64,000 nucleotides of DNA from Pseudomonas extremaustralis (lineage in GTDB: Bacteria; Pseudomonadota; Gammaproteobacteria; Pseudomonadales; Pseudomonadaceae): contig NZ_LT629689.1 in assembly GCF_900102035.1 (NCBI RefSeq), forward strand, positions 5,552,501 to 5,616,500. Direction: 5' to 3'. Both the position numbers and the translations under genes were made by a program. The notes under the pieces are model-generated. The model had not been told where the DNA came from. It made no database searches and saw only the letters and a list, made by a program, of their open reading frames with translations. Of the stretch, positions 36,456-46,405 are shown piece after piece; the first letter of the stretch is position 1; every line of letters begins with the position of its first letter.

Positions 36456-39290
36456 TCAGGCTCGGTCGCGTGCCAACAACGGTTTCAAGTAATACCCCGT
36501 GTGAGACTGCGGCATTTCGGCGACCTGCTCAGGTGTGCCCACAGCAATGATCTGGCCGCCTTTGGAGCCACCTTCCGGCCCAAGGTCCACCAGCCAGTCG
36601 GCGGTCTTGATCACATCCAGGTTGTGCTCGATCACCACCACGGTGTTGCCGTGGTCGCGCAGGCGGTGCAACACATCCAGCAATTGCTGAATATCCGCGA
36701 AGTGCAGGCCCGTGGTGGGTTCGTCGAGGATATACAGGGTCTTGCCCGTATCCCGCTTGGACAACTCGCGAGACAGCTTCACCCGCTGCGCCTCGCCACC
36801 CGACAGCGTGGTCGCCGATTGCCCCAGCTTGATGTACGACAAACCTACATCCATCAGTGTCTGCAGCTTGCGCGCCAACGCCGGAACCGCGTCGAAGAAC
36901 ACCCGCGCTTCTTCGATGGTCATCTCCAGGGTTTCGTGGATGTTCTTGCCCTTGTATTTGATCTCTAGGGTTTCGCGGTTGTAGCGCTTGCTCTTGCACA
37001 CATCGCACGGCACGTAGATGTCCGGGAGGAAGTGCATTTCTACCTTGATCAAGCCATCGCCCTGGCACGCCTCGCAGCGCCCGCCCTTGACGTTGAACGA
37101 GAACCGGCCCGGCCCGTAGCCCCGCGAGCGGGATTCTGGAACCCCGGCGAACAGCTCGCGAATCGGCGTGAACAGCCCGGTATAGGTCGCCGGGTTGGAG
37201 CGCGGTGTACGGCCAATCGGACTCTGGTCGATATCGACCACTTTATCCAGGAGTTCAAGGCCCTTGATGCTGTCGTGCCCAGCCGCTTCCAGAGTGGTCG
37301 CGCCGTTCAGGGCGGTGGCGCTCAATGGGAACAGCGTGTTGTTGATCAACGTCGACTTGCCCGAACCGGAAACACCGGTCACGCAGGTCAGCAGACCCAA
37401 CGGAATCTCCAGGTCGACATTGCGCAGGTTGTTACCGCGCGCGCCCTTGAGATGCAACGCCATCTTCTTGTTGCGTGGCGTGCGCTTGGACGGCACTTCA
37501 ATCTTCACACGACCGGACAGGTACTTGCCTGTCAGCGAGTCTGGATGGGCCATTACCTCGGCAGGCGTACCTTGGGCGACGATATGGCCTCCATGCACGC
37601 CGGCACCCGGGCCGATATCGACTACATAGTCCGCCAGGCGAATTGCGTCTTCATCGTGCTCGACCACAATCACGGTGTTGCCGATATCCCGCAGGTGTTT
37701 CAGCGTACCCAGCAGGCGATCGTTGTCCCGCTGGTGTAAGCCAATCGACGGCTCATCGAGGATGTACAGCACGCCTACGAGGCCAGCACCGATCTGGCTG
37801 GCCAGGCGTATCCGCTGGGCCTCGCCGCCGGACAAGGTGTCTGCGCTCCGGTCCAGCGACAGGTAATCCAGGCCAACGTTGACCAGGAACTGCAAGCGTT
37901 CGCGAATTTCCTTGAGGATCTTGTCGGCAATTTCCCCGCGACGGCCAGTCAGCTTGAGTTCGCCGAAGTATTCGCAGGCATCGCCGATCGGCAGGTTGGT
38001 CACCGCCGGCAGGGTCTTCTCGCCCACCCACACGTGGCGTGCCTCGCGGCGCAGGCGAGTGCCGCGGCAATCGGGGCATGGTTGGGTGCTGAGGAATTTC
38101 GCCAGCTCTTCACGTACGCTCGCCGACTCGGTCTCGCGGTAGCGACGTTCCAGGTTCGGCACGATGCCTTCGAACGGGTGGGAGCGTTTGACGATGTCGC
38201 CACGGTCATTCAGGTACTTGAAGTCGACGTTCTGCGAGCCGCTGCCGTTGAGAATGACCTTCTGCTGATCCGCCGGCAGCTGGTTGAACGGCACTTCCAG
38301 GCTGAATTTGTAGTGAGATGCCAACGACCCCAGCATCTGGAAGTAGTAGACGTTACGCCTGTCCCAGCCGCGTATCGCCCCTTCAGCCAATGTCAGTTCG
38401 CCATTGACCAGACGCTTGATGTCGAAGAACTGCTTCACGCCAAGGCCATCGCAGGTCGGGCATGCGCCGGCCGGGTTGTTGAAGGAAAACAGCTTGGGTT
38501 CCAGTTCGCTGATGGCGTGGCCACAGATCGGGCAGGCAAAGCGCGCGGAGAAGATGATTTCTTCGCCCGGCTCGTCATCCATCGGCGCGACCAGCGCAAT
38601 ACCATCGGCCAGCTTCAGCGCTGTCTCGAACGATTCCGCCAGCCGCTGCTGCAGGTCCGCGCGGACCTTGAAACGGTCGACCACGACATCGATGGAGTGC
38701 TTCTTCTGCTTGTCGAGCTTCGGCGCTTCGTCCAGCTCATAGAGCTTGCCGTTGATGCGGGCCCGTACAAAACCCTGGGCGCGCAGCTCTTCGAATACCG
38801 ACAGGTGTTCACCCTTGCGCTCACGAATCACCGGGGCCAGCAGCATCAGCTTGGCGCCTTCCGGCTGGGCCAGCACCAGGTCGACCATCTGGCTGACGGT
38901 CTGGGCTTCCAGCGGAATGTCGTGATCCGGGCAGCGGGGGATGCCTACGCGGGCATAAAGCAGGCGCAGGTAGTCGTAGATTTCGGTGATGGTACCCACG
39001 GTGGAGCGCGGGTTATGGGAAGTCGACTTCTGTTCGATGGAAATCGCCGGCGACAGGCCTTCAATGGTGTCGACGTCTGGTTTTTCCATCATCGACAGGA
39101 ACTGGCGGGCATAGGCCGACAGGGATTCCACATAGCGACGCTGGCCTTCGGCATACAGCGTGTCGAACGCCAGGGACGATTTGCCGGAGCCGGACAAGCC
39201 GGTGATGACGATCAGCTTGTCCCGGGGCAGGGTCAGGTCGATATTCTTCAGGTTGTGGGTTCTAGCCCCACGAATCAGGATCTTGTCCAA
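36456..39290 (-). CDS. uvrA: UvrA, excinuclease ABC subunit A
   Basis: A 944-aa damage-recognition ATPase of nucleotide excision repair, acting with UvrB. It has two ABC modules (Walker [12 protein letters not shown] and [10 protein letters not shown]), two LSGGEAQR signatures, and zinc sites in CPICGH...CPTC and CEACQGDG...CDVCKSK. The start is a TTG giving [19 protein letters not shown], the family N terminus, with GAGG upstream; the open frame continues upstream without a better start. A candidate LexA box precedes it. Confidence 0.96.
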   Translation of the reverse strand: MDKILIRGARTHNLKNIDLTLPRDKLIVITGLSGSGKSSLAFDTLYAEGQRRYVESLSAYARQFLSMMEKPDVDTIEGLSPAISIEQKSTSHNPRSTVGTITEIYDYLRLLYARVGIPRCPDHDIPLEAQTVSQMVDLVLAQPEGAKLMLLAPVIRERKGEHLSVFEELRAQGFVRARINGKLYELDEAPKLDKQKKHSIDVVVDRFKVRADLQQRLAESFETALKLADGIALVAPMDDEPGEEIIFSARFACPICGHAISELEPKLFSFNNPAGACPTCDGLGVKQFFDIKRLVNGELTLAEGAIRGWDRRNVYYFQMLGSLASHYKFSLEVPFNQLPADQQKVILNGSGSQNVDFKYLNDRGDIVKRSHPFEGIVPNLERRYRETESASVREELAKFLSTQPCPDCRGTRLRREARHVWVGEKTLPAVTNLPIGDACEYFGELKLTGRRGEIADKILKEIRERLQFLVNVGLDYLSLDRSADTLSGGEAQRIRLASQIGAGLVGVLYILDEPSIGLHQRDNDRLLGTLKHLRDIGNTVIVVEHDEDAIRLADYVVDIGPGAGVHGGHIVAQGTPAEVMAHPDSLTGKYLSGRVKIEVPSKRTPRNKKMALHLKGARGNNLRNVDLEIPLGLLTCVTGVSGSGKSTLINNTLFPLSATALNGATTLEAAGHDSIKGLELLDKVVDIDQSPIGRTPRSNPATYTGLFTPIRELFAGVPESRSRGYGPGRFSFNVKGGRCEACQGDGLIKVEMHFLPDIYVPCDVCKSKRYNRETLEIKYKGKNIHETLEMTIEEARVFFDAVPALARKLQTLMDVGLSYIKLGQSATTLSGGEAQRVKLSRELSKRDTGKTLYILDEPTTGLHFADIQQLLDVLHRLRDHGNTVVVIEHNLDVIKTADWLVDLGPEGGSKGGQIIAVGTPEQVAEMPQSHTGYYLKPLLARDRA

Positions 39291-39340
39291 GATGGCCTCG
39301 CACGGCGGGCGTAAATAATGCCGGAGTATACGGCTAAAGA

Positions 39341-39362
39341 CTGGATGAATATACACTGTCAA
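39341..39362 (-). promoter_or_regulatory. Candidate LexA (SOS) box with overlapping uvrA -35
   Basis: On the minus strand GTGTATATTCATCCAG differs at two positions from the E. coli uvrA SOS box (CTGTATATTCATTCAG). It directly follows TTGACA, a perfect -35, so LexA binding would cover the promoter. It lies about 50 bases upstream of uvrA and between divergent uvrA and the MFS-ssb pair. Confidence 0.6.
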
Positions 39363-39468
39363 AAGGCCGCTTGCAGCCTTACATGAAAGCTGCGCGGCAA
39401 ACCGCCGCATATACCCTCTCAATCGATGGGACTGGTAGAATCGCCGCCGGTTCACACGAGGTTTTTCC

Positions 39469-40863
39469 ATGCACGATCCCCACAGCGAACGCATGAGTAG
39501 CGGCGAGACCCGAGCGGCAAGCGGTCTGGCCCTGGTGTTCGCCTTCCGTATGCTTGGTATGTTCATGGTGTTGCCGGTGCTGGCGACCTATGGGATGGAT
39601 CTCGCCGGTGCGACTCCCGCGTTGATCGGCCTGGCGATTGGCGCCTATGGGCTGACCCAGGCGATTTTCCAGATTCCGTTCGGGATCATTTCCGACCGCA
39701 TCGGCCGCCGCCCGGTGATCTATCTGGGGCTGGTCGTATTCGCGCTCGGCAGTGTGCTCGCGGCTCAGTCGGACTCGATCTGGGGCGTGATCGCCGGTCG
39801 TGTCCTGCAGGGGGCCGGGGCGATTTCCGCGGCGGTCATGGCCTTGCTGTCGGACCTGACTCGCGAACAACACCGTACCAAGGCCATGGCCATGATCGGC
39901 ATGACCATCGGTCTGTCGTTTGCCGTCGCGATGGTGGTCGGTCCCTTACTGACCCGCGCCTTCGGTTTGCACGGGCTGTTCCTGGCCACCGGCGGCATGG
40001 CGTTGTTCGGTATCGTGATCGTGGCCTTTATGGTGCCGCGCTCTACCGGCACCTTGCAGCACCGGGAGTCCGGCGTCGCACGCCAGGCGCTGTTGCCGAC
40101 CCTCAAACACCCGGACCTGCTACGCCTGGATTTAGGTATCTTCGTGTTGCACGCGATGCTGATGTGTAGCTTCGTCGCTTTACCCCTGGCCCTGGTGCAA
40201 AAGGCCGGACTGCCCAAGGAGCAGCACTGGTGGGTCTACCTCACCGCCTTGCTGATCTCGTTCTTCGCCATGATCCCGTTCATCATCTATGGCGAGAAGA
40301 AACGCAAAATGAAACGAGTTTTGCTCGGCGCCGTCGTGACGCTGATGCTCACTGAACTATTCTTCTGGCAGTTCGGCGATAGTCTGCGGGCGCTGGTAGT
40401 CGGTACGGTGGTGTTCTTCACCGCGTTCAACCTGCTGGAGGCTTCGCTGCCTTCGCTGATCAGTAAAGTTTCACCGGCCGGCGGCAAGGGCACGGCGATG
40501 GGGGTGTATTCCACCAGCCAGTTCCTGGGCTCTGCGCTGGGCGGCATCATGGGTGGCTGGATGTTCCAGCACGGCGGTTTGTCGGTTGTGTTCCTGGGAT
40601 GCGCGGGGCTGGCTGCACTTTGGCTGGCCTTTGCTGTTACCATGCGCGAACCTCCCTACGTCACAAGTCTGCGTTTGCCGCTATCGCCTGAGGCGATCCG
40701 CGAAAGCGGTCTGGCAGAGCGCCTGAAGGCCGTCGTAGGGGTAACAGATGCAGTCGTCGTCGCTGAAGAGTCGGCCATTTACATCAAATTGGACACCGAA
40801 TTATTGGATCGCGCGACGCTCGAGCAACTGGTCAACCCAGTGCCGACAGCGCGCCCAGCTTAG
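39469..40863 (+). CDS. MFS transporter of the YajR type with C-terminal soluble domain
   Basis: A 464-aa inner-membrane transporter with twelve predicted TM segments (about residues 18-395). Motif A between TM2 and TM3 reads [14 protein letters not shown]. After the last helix comes a soluble tail of about 65 residues ([20 protein letters not shown]) that looks like the ferredoxin-like YAM domain of E. coli YajR. Substrate unknown; drug/proton antiport is a guess from the family. ssb begins 9 bases after its stop, so the two are probably cotranscribed. Confidence 0.88.
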   Translation: MHDPHSERMSSGETRAASGLALVFAFRMLGMFMVLPVLATYGMDLAGATPALIGLAIGAYGLTQAIFQIPFGIISDRIGRRPVIYLGLVVFALGSVLAAQSDSIWGVIAGRVLQGAGAISAAVMALLSDLTREQHRTKAMAMIGMTIGLSFAVAMVVGPLLTRAFGLHGLFLATGGMALFGIVIVAFMVPRSTGTLQHRESGVARQALLPTLKHPDLLRLDLGIFVLHAMLMCSFVALPLALVQKAGLPKEQHWWVYLTALLISFFAMIPFIIYGEKKRKMKRVLLGAVVTLMLTELFFWQFGDSLRALVVGTVVFFTAFNLLEASLPSLISKVSPAGGKGTAMGVYSTSQFLGSALGGIMGGWMFQHGGLSVVFLGCAGLAALWLAFAVTMREPPYVTSLRLPLSPEAIRESGLAERLKAVVGVTDAVVVAEESAIYIKLDTELLDRATLEQLVNPVPTARPA

Positions 40864-40872
40864 GAGAACGTT

Positions 40873-41388
40873 ATGGCCCGTGGGGTTAACAAAGTCATAT
40901 TGGTCGGTACGTGCGGCCAGGATCCCGAAGTTCGCTTCTTGCCTAACGGTAACGCTGTGACCAACCTGAGTCTGGCGACCAGCGAACAGTGGACCGACAA
41001 GCAGACTGGCCAGAAGGTCGAGAAAACCGAATGGCACCGCGTGGTGATGTTCGGCAAGGTTGCGGAGATCGCCGGCGAATACGTGCGCAAAGGTTCGCAG
41101 GTCTACATCGAAGGCAAACTGCAGACCCGCGAGTGGGAAAAAGACGGTATCAAGCGTTACACCACTGAAATCGTGGTCGACATGCAAGGCACCATGCAAC
41201 TGCTCGGCGGCCGTCCACAGGGCGACCAACAGGGCCAGGGCGGCATGTCCAATTCGGCGCCGCGTCCACAGCAGTCCCGTCCGCAGCCAACCCAGCAGCC
41301 GCAGCGTGAGTCGCGCCCAGCGCCACAGCAGGCCGCTCCGCAACCGGCTCCGGATTTCGACAGTTTTGATGACGATATTCCGTTCTGA
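40873..41388 (+). CDS. ssb: Single-stranded DNA-binding protein SSB
   Basis: A 171-aa protein that coats single-stranded DNA and recruits repair and replication partners. The OB fold covers about residues 1-110 ([20 protein letters not shown]). A Gln/Pro-rich linker follows, and the acidic tip DDDIPF is the partner-binding tail. It trails the YajR-like gene rather than facing uvrA directly as in E. coli. Confidence 0.97.
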   Translation: MARGVNKVILVGTCGQDPEVRFLPNGNAVTNLSLATSEQWTDKQTGQKVEKTEWHRVVMFGKVAEIAGEYVRKGSQVYIEGKLQTREWEKDGIKRYTTEIVVDMQGTMQLLGGRPQGDQQGQGGMSNSAPRPQQSRPQPTQQPQRESRPAPQQAAPQPAPDFDSFDDDIPF

Positions 41389-41414
41389 GGCCATAGCTCG
41401 AACCCGCATTACCC

Positions 41415-41449
41415 AAAAGCCCCTGAAGCATTGCGTCAGGGGCTTTTTA
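41415..41449 (+). terminator. Terminator after ssb
   Basis: Stem AAAAGCCCCTGA / TCAGGGGCTTTT with a 9-base loop, followed by T and ATTT. Confidence 0.93.
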
Positions 41450-41564
41450 TTTGTCTGGGGCAACGTGAATCTGCAAGCCAGCCTCGGCTGTATGAACAGG
41501 CATTTGTCCTCTCTGGACACAGGATTTAGGCTACTCATCCCTTCAACGAGCGAGGAAAGCCGTG

Positions 41565-42326
41565 ATGACTTGGTCGGCCAAGCAGTACACGATGTTCGAA
41601 CAGCAGCGCACACGCCCCGTCCGCGACCTGGTGGCAGCCATTCCCAATACCGATGTACGCACGGCCGTCGATCTGGGCTGTGGCCCCGGTAATTCCACGC
41701 AAGTGTTGGCCGAGCGTTTCCCCCAGGCGCAGGTTTTTGGCCTGGACAGCTCCGACGATATGTTGGCCGATGCGCGTAGGCGCCTGCCGGCGTTGAGCTT
41801 TGAGCGGGCGGATATCGGCGCCTGGAACCCCACGCAAAAATTCGATGTGATTCTGGCCAATGCTTCGCTGCAATGGCTGCCGGATCACGCCACGCTTTAC
41901 CCGCACCTGATCAACCAACTGACACCCGGCGGTACGCTGGCGGTGCAGACGCCGGACAACCTCGATGAGCCGGCCCATCGACTGGCCCGCGAGGTCGCGG
42001 CCGATGGGCCGTGGTCCGCCAAGATCGGCGCGGTCAAACACAATGATCGGCATTCCGCGCGCTACTACTACGAACTGTTGAGCCCGCACTGCAGCACCGT
42101 GGACGTATGGCGCACCACCTACCAACACCCGCTGGCCGATCACGCCGCGGTGGTGGAATGGTTCAAGGCTTCGGGATTGCGGCCTTTCCTCGCGCCGTTG
42201 ACCGACGCCGAGAAAGCCGATTTCCTGCGCGAGTATCAGGCGCGGATTACCCAGGGTTATCCCGCCCTGGCCGATGGCACCGTGTTGCTGCCATTTCCGC
42301 GCCTGTTCATCGTCGCTACGCGCTAA
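41565..42326 (+). CDS. tam: Trans-aconitate 2-methyltransferase
   Basis: A 253-aa cytoplasmic class I SAM-dependent methyltransferase that methylates trans-aconitate, a by-product that inhibits aconitase. The N-terminal MTWSAKQYTMFEQQRTRP and the SAM motif DLGCGPGNST fit Tam closely, as does length. ATG 41565 is preferred over the GTG one codon earlier. It is a single gene after the ssb terminator and converges on the hydrolase gene. Confidence 0.88.
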   Translation: MTWSAKQYTMFEQQRTRPVRDLVAAIPNTDVRTAVDLGCGPGNSTQVLAERFPQAQVFGLDSSDDMLADARRRLPALSFERADIGAWNPTQKFDVILANASLQWLPDHATLYPHLINQLTPGGTLAVQTPDNLDEPAHRLAREVAADGPWSAKIGAVKHNDRHSARYYYELLSPHCSTVDVWRTTYQHPLADHAAVVEWFKASGLRPFLAPLTDAEKADFLREYQARITQGYPALADGTVLLPFPRLFIVATR

Positions 42327-42347
42327 GGCCCCTGGCAGACATGGCGG

Positions 42348-42911
42348 TCACGCGGCCGCCGTTTGCGCCTGCAAGTATTCCTGCGTCGACACCACGCCCG
42401 CGTAGCCAAATGCCAGCGATGCCATATAGGCGTCATGCACTTGCGCCGCCGGTATGACCTTGCCATTGAATTCCAGATTCCGTGTGGCGCAGGCGTCATG
42501 GAGTACCGTGACCTTGTAACCCAGGTCCGCCGCCGCACGTACCACGGCGTCGATGCACATATGGCTCATGCTGCCGACCACCACCAACTCGGTGATGCTG
42601 CGTTGCTCCAGCAGGGCGCGCAGGTTGGTTTCGCGAAACGCATTCACAAAGTGTTTGAGCACCACCGGCTCACTGTCTTCGTTCAGCACCTTGGGATGCA
42701 AGTGCGCGCCTTCGGAGCCAGGGGTGAAGAACGGCGCATCTTCCGAGGTGAATTCATGGCGCACATGGATCACCGCATCGCCTGTCTGGCGAAACGCCTT
42801 GAGCACCCGCGCGGCGTTGTCTGCGGCGGCTTCCACGCCGTCGAGCGGCCACTTGCCTTGAGGGAAGTAGTCATTCTGGATATCGATTAGGATGAGCGCT
42901 TGCTTGGCCAT
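42348..42911 (-). CDS. Isochorismatase-fold cysteine hydrolase
   Basis: A 187-aa cytoplasmic hydrolase of the isochorismatase superfamily. The catalytic triad is visible as Asp10 (ALILIDIQNDYFP), Lys86 (VVLKHFVNAF) and Cys119 (GSMSHMCIDAVVRAA) with the usual cis-peptide motif. Substrate unknown; family members hydrolyse amides such as nicotinamide or isochorismate, and this one lacks clear nicotinamidase metal ligands. It is divergent from a GlxA-type regulator 96 bases away, which probably controls it. Confidence 0.85.
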   Translation of the reverse strand: MAKQALILIDIQNDYFPQGKWPLDGVEAAADNAARVLKAFRQTGDAVIHVRHEFTSEDAPFFTPGSEGAHLHPKVLNEDSEPVVLKHFVNAFRETNLRALLEQRSITELVVVGSMSHMCIDAVVRAAADLGYKVTVLHDACATRNLEFNGKVIPAAQVHDAYMASLAFGYAGVVSTQEYLQAQTAAA

Positions 42912-43007
42912 GGGTGTTGCCTCGTGATGGGTTGAGGGGGCCAGTATCTTAGCGGGCGCCGCGACTGGGGATTGGCTGCACCGACAATAACAGGGGGAAA
43001 ACTGACA

Positions 43008-43979
43008 ATGGCCGTGGAGCGCTCGACTGTCGAGCTGGGTGTGTTGATTTACCAGGGGGCGCAACTGGCGGCGGTGCATGGCTTGACCGATTTGTTCGGT
43101 GTGGCCAACCGCATCGCCGCGGAGCATCAGTCTATGCAATTGCCACTGCTGCGGGTCAGCCATTGGCAAGTGGACGCCCATGGTATCCCCGCGCGAGTGT
43201 TCGACAGTCACCCTGGCGTGGACCAGCCGATGATGGCTGTGCTGGTGCCGCCGTCGATCGACGAGTTCGGCGAAGAACAAGCGCCACCGGCGTTGCTTGA
43301 GTGGATACGCCAGCAACACGCCGCAGGCACCGTGCTTGGCGGCGTGTGCATCGGCTCGATCATGCTGGCGCGCAGCGGCCTGCTGGACGGGCGCAGCGCC
43401 ACCACCCATTGGTCTTCGGCCAAATCCTTCGCGATCCGTTACCCGGAGGTACGTCTGGAGGCGGATAAACCCATCGTCGATGACGGTGACCTGATCACCA
43501 CCGCCGGGTTGATGGCCTGGTCCGAGCTAGGCCTGCGCCTGGTCGACCGCCTGATGGGCCCGAGCATCGCCGCTGACACTGCACGTTTCCTGGTGATCGA
43601 GCACAGCGACAGCGCGAGCCAGTGCGGTAGCAACTTTGCGCCGATTCTCGGCCACGGCGACGCGGCGATCCTCAAGGTCCAGCATTGGCTGCAAGCCAGT
43701 GGCGCGGTGGATGTGTCGGTGGCGGCGATGGCCCAGGAGGCGGGTCTGGAGGAGCGCACGTTCCTGCGGCGCTTTCGCAACGCCACTGGTTTGAAACCCA
43801 CCGAATACTGCCAGCACCTGCGGGTGGGCAAGGCGCGGCAGATGCTGGAGTTCACCAACGGCACCATCGACCATATCGCCTGGACCGTGGGCTACCAGGA
43901 CCCCAGCGCATTTCGCGCCATCTTCAAGAAAATCACCGGGCTGGCCCCCAGTGACTACCGCAGCCGTTTTGGGGTGTGA
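43008..43979 (+). CDS. GlxA-type AraC-family regulator with DJ-1/PfpI domain
   Basis: A 323-aa transcription regulator. The N-terminal DJ-1/PfpI-like domain (about 8-190) has the nucleophile-elbow-like GVCIGSIMLARSGLLDGR with a cysteine. The C-terminal AraC domain (about 225-322) has two HTH motifs and ends with the family signature GYQDPSAFRAIFKKITGLAP. The start follows AGGGGGA; an upstream in-frame TTG is unlikely. It is divergent from the isochorismatase-fold gene. The signal is unknown; related GlxA-type proteins sense small nitrogen compounds. Confidence 0.85.
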   Translation: MAVERSTVELGVLIYQGAQLAAVHGLTDLFGVANRIAAEHQSMQLPLLRVSHWQVDAHGIPARVFDSHPGVDQPMMAVLVPPSIDEFGEEQAPPALLEWIRQQHAAGTVLGGVCIGSIMLARSGLLDGRSATTHWSSAKSFAIRYPEVRLEADKPIVDDGDLITTAGLMAWSELGLRLVDRLMGPSIAADTARFLVIEHSDSASQCGSNFAPILGHGDAAILKVQHWLQASGAVDVSVAAMAQEAGLEERTFLRRFRNATGLKPTEYCQHLRVGKARQMLEFTNGTIDHIAWTVGYQDPSAFRAIFKKITGLAPSDYRSRFGV

Positions 43980-44162
43980 AGCGCGCCGAACGCGGTGGGT
44001 TTGAGGCCGAGATGGAACACCAGAAAACCCACGGTCAAGCGCCAGTGCCACAGGCGCGGCTTGCGGTTTTCCGGCAAGGTCTGTCAATGAGGCGATACAG
44101 GGGAACGATCCCGTCTCAAACCCGTCAGTTCCTTACAGAACCTTCTGAAGGAGCCCGCTGCT

Positions 44163-46268
44163 TTGCTGAATCTCAAGACTGCATCACTGCTCGGCGCGCT
44201 ACTGTTTTGCGGCAGCGGCGCCGTGCACGCCGCGGCCACCGCGCCGGAACCCGACGCCGCGGCCAAACCAGAGCTGTTGGTGGAAGGCGGTCTGCTCGGG
44301 GCCATCAGTTCCAGCATCGATGATGTGCAGCAGAAGCTGGACCTCAATCAGAACCTGATCGATGAATGGCGCCTGCGGGCGGACCGGGCGGCGGATGAAG
44401 TCGGGCGGCTGGTCGACCAGACGGCACAGCGTTCGCCGTGGAGTGTGGCCGGGGACTTCCTGTTGCTGTCCGGGGTGTGGATCGGCGCCTTTGCGCTGCT
44501 GACGATGTTCGGGCGCTTGGGCGTACAACGCCTGAGTCGACGCTCGTTCATCAAATCGCGCAAACGCCTGCAAGGGGTGCTGGGGTATGTGCTGCCTTAT
44601 ACGGTCCCGGCCCTTATCTGTCTGCCGCTGACCCTTTACGTCCGCCACTTTTTACCCTCATCCATCGGCCGTGCGCTGGCGCTGTGTTTTGCCTACGCCA
44701 CCAGTAGCGGCATCTTTTCCACCTCGATGCTGCTGTGCGTGATCGTCATGTTCAACATCGGACATAAACGGCCCGCCGTGCAGATCATTCGCGATTACTG
44801 CCCAAAACCCTTGTTTCTGATCGGCTTCCTCGCCGCCCTCAGCGACGCCCTGACCAGCCCGCAGATCGCCCGTCAGTTCGGCGGCAATATCACCAGCAGC
44901 GTCGCGGTGTTTACCGGCCTGCTCGCGGCGGTGATCTTCGGTGTGGTGGTGATTCGCCTGCGTCGCCCGGTGGCGCACTTGATCCGCAATCGACCGTTGG
45001 CCCCGCGCCTCAAGCATCCGGCGCTGCAGCAGTCGCTGCGAGTGTTTTCCGGCCTGTGGTACTGGCCGATTCTGTTGATGGTGTTGGTCTCGGCGATCAA
45101 CCTGATTGGCGCCGGCGACGACAACCAAAAAGCCCTGCGCTGCGCGCTGTTCACCACGATCCTGCTGATCGGTACGGTGTTCCTGAGTACCGTGCTGCAA
45201 TACCTGTTCAAGTCCCGCAGCCAGGCGGCGGTCCAGCGCAGCAGTGCCTACAAGGAACGTTTCCTCAGCTTGCTGCACGCGCTGCTGCGCATCGTCATGG
45301 CCATCGCCTTTATCGAAATTCTGGGGCGGATCTGGGGGGTGTCGCTGTTCGAGTTCGCCCAGCGTAACTCGGTGGGCCGCGCGATCAGCGATTCCCTCAG
45401 CAGCATCGGCCTGATTCTGTTGATGACCTGGCTGTTCTGGGTGGTGCTCGACACGGCGATCCAGGAAGCACTGAAACCGCCGGTGAACAAGCGCTCCAGC
45501 CGCCAGCCCAGCACCCGGGTGAAAACCATCCTGCCGCTGCTGCGCAATGCGGTGAAGATCATCCTGGTGGTGATCTGTGCGATCACCACCATGGCCAACC
45601 TGGGCATCAACGTCGCGCCGTTGCTGGCCGGTGCCGGTGTGGTCGGCCTGGCGATCGGTTTCGGTTCCCAGCAACTGGTGCAGGACGTGATCACCGGCCT
45701 GTTCATCATCATCGAAGACACGCTGTCGATCGGCGACTGGGTGGTGCTCGACTCCGGCCACGCCGGCACCGTCGAAGGCCTGACCATCCGTACCCTGCGC
45801 CTGCGCGACGGTAAGGGCTTTGTGCACTCGGTACCGTTCGGGCAGATCAAGGCGGTCACCAACCAGTCGCGACAATTTGCCTATGCGTTCTTCTCGGTGC
45901 AGTTCACCTACGACACCGACGTGGACAAGGCCGTGGAGCTGATTCGCGAGGCGGGGCAGTCGATCCGTGACGATGTGTTCCTCAAGTACAACCTGCAAGG
46001 GCCGCTGGAGGTGTTTGGCGTCGACAAGATGGACCTCAACGGCGTGGTGCTCACGGCGCAATTCCGTACCGTGTCGGGTGGGCAATATGCGGTGAGCCGC
46101 GCGTTCAACCAGCGCCTGAAAAAGCTTGTGGATAACTGTGATGAGGTGCACTTCGCGCAGACTTATCCACAGCAGGTTTGGTTGCCCAAGCGCGCAAGCG
46201 CGGTGGATGAGCCGGATGAAGACGTGCCGGTTGCGGTGGTGTCGACCGAGCAGCCGCGCCCGCAATGA
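44163..46268 (+). CDS. Large mechanosensitive channel of the MscS family
   Basis: A 701-aa inner-membrane channel. A signal peptide (about 1-24, ending VHAAA) is followed by a short periplasmic part with a coiled segment, then about ten TM helices (first about 97-117). The MscS core starts near residue 455, with the pore helix APLLAGAGVVGLAIGFGSQQ and the beta domain EDTLSIGDWVVLDSG. A gated osmotic safety valve is the expected role. The TTG start has AAGGAG 8 bases upstream and is the only start retaining the signal peptide. It ends with a proline-rich tail before a REP doublet. Confidence 0.88.
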   Translation: MLNLKTASLLGALLFCGSGAVHAAATAPEPDAAAKPELLVEGGLLGAISSSIDDVQQKLDLNQNLIDEWRLRADRAADEVGRLVDQTAQRSPWSVAGDFLLLSGVWIGAFALLTMFGRLGVQRLSRRSFIKSRKRLQGVLGYVLPYTVPALICLPLTLYVRHFLPSSIGRALALCFAYATSSGIFSTSMLLCVIVMFNIGHKRPAVQIIRDYCPKPLFLIGFLAALSDALTSPQIARQFGGNITSSVAVFTGLLAAVIFGVVVIRLRRPVAHLIRNRPLAPRLKHPALQQSLRVFSGLWYWPILLMVLVSAINLIGAGDDNQKALRCALFTTILLIGTVFLSTVLQYLFKSRSQAAVQRSSAYKERFLSLLHALLRIVMAIAFIEILGRIWGVSLFEFAQRNSVGRAISDSLSSIGLILLMTWLFWVVLDTAIQEALKPPVNKRSSRQPSTRVKTILPLLRNAVKIILVVICAITTMANLGINVAPLLAGAGVVGLAIGFGSQQLVQDVITGLFIIIEDTLSIGDWVVLDSGHAGTVEGLTIRTLRLRDGKGFVHSVPFGQIKAVTNQSRQFAYAFFSVQFTYDTDVDKAVELIREAGQSIRDDVFLKYNLQGPLEVFGVDKMDLNGVVLTAQFRTVSGGQYAVSRAFNQRLKKLVDNCDEVHFAQTYPQQVWLPKRASAVDEPDEDVPVAVVSTEQPRPQ

Positions 46269-46286
46269 TCGGCGCAAATCCCCCCC

Positions 46287-46386
46287 TGTAGGAGCGAGCT
46301 TGCTCGCGAAAGACGTCAACGATAACGCACGCATCTTGGATAAACGCGGTGTCCTTGAGTCTTTCGCGAGCAAGCTCGCTCCTACA
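46287..46386. repeat. REP doublet (REPIN), type 1
   Basis: Two inverted REP arms (GTAGGAGCGAGCTTGCTCGC and its complement), each itself an imperfect palindrome, separated by a spacer containing CAACGATAACGC. Total 100 bases, lying in the 137-base gap between the convergent genes mscS-type and lhr. The 56-kb copy has the same length and spacer core. Confidence 0.92.
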
Positions 46387-46405
46387 AAAAGCTGTCACAA
46401 GGGGC

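Noticed and set aside
38034..39314. 426-codon plus-strand open frame opposite uvrA
   Set aside because: Antisense shadow; UvrA motifs on the other strand account for the region.
44658..46373. 571-codon minus-strand open frame opposite the MscS gene
   Set aside because: Composed mostly of His, Gln, Arg and Asp repeats from antisense reading; the plus-strand channel motifs are unmistakable.
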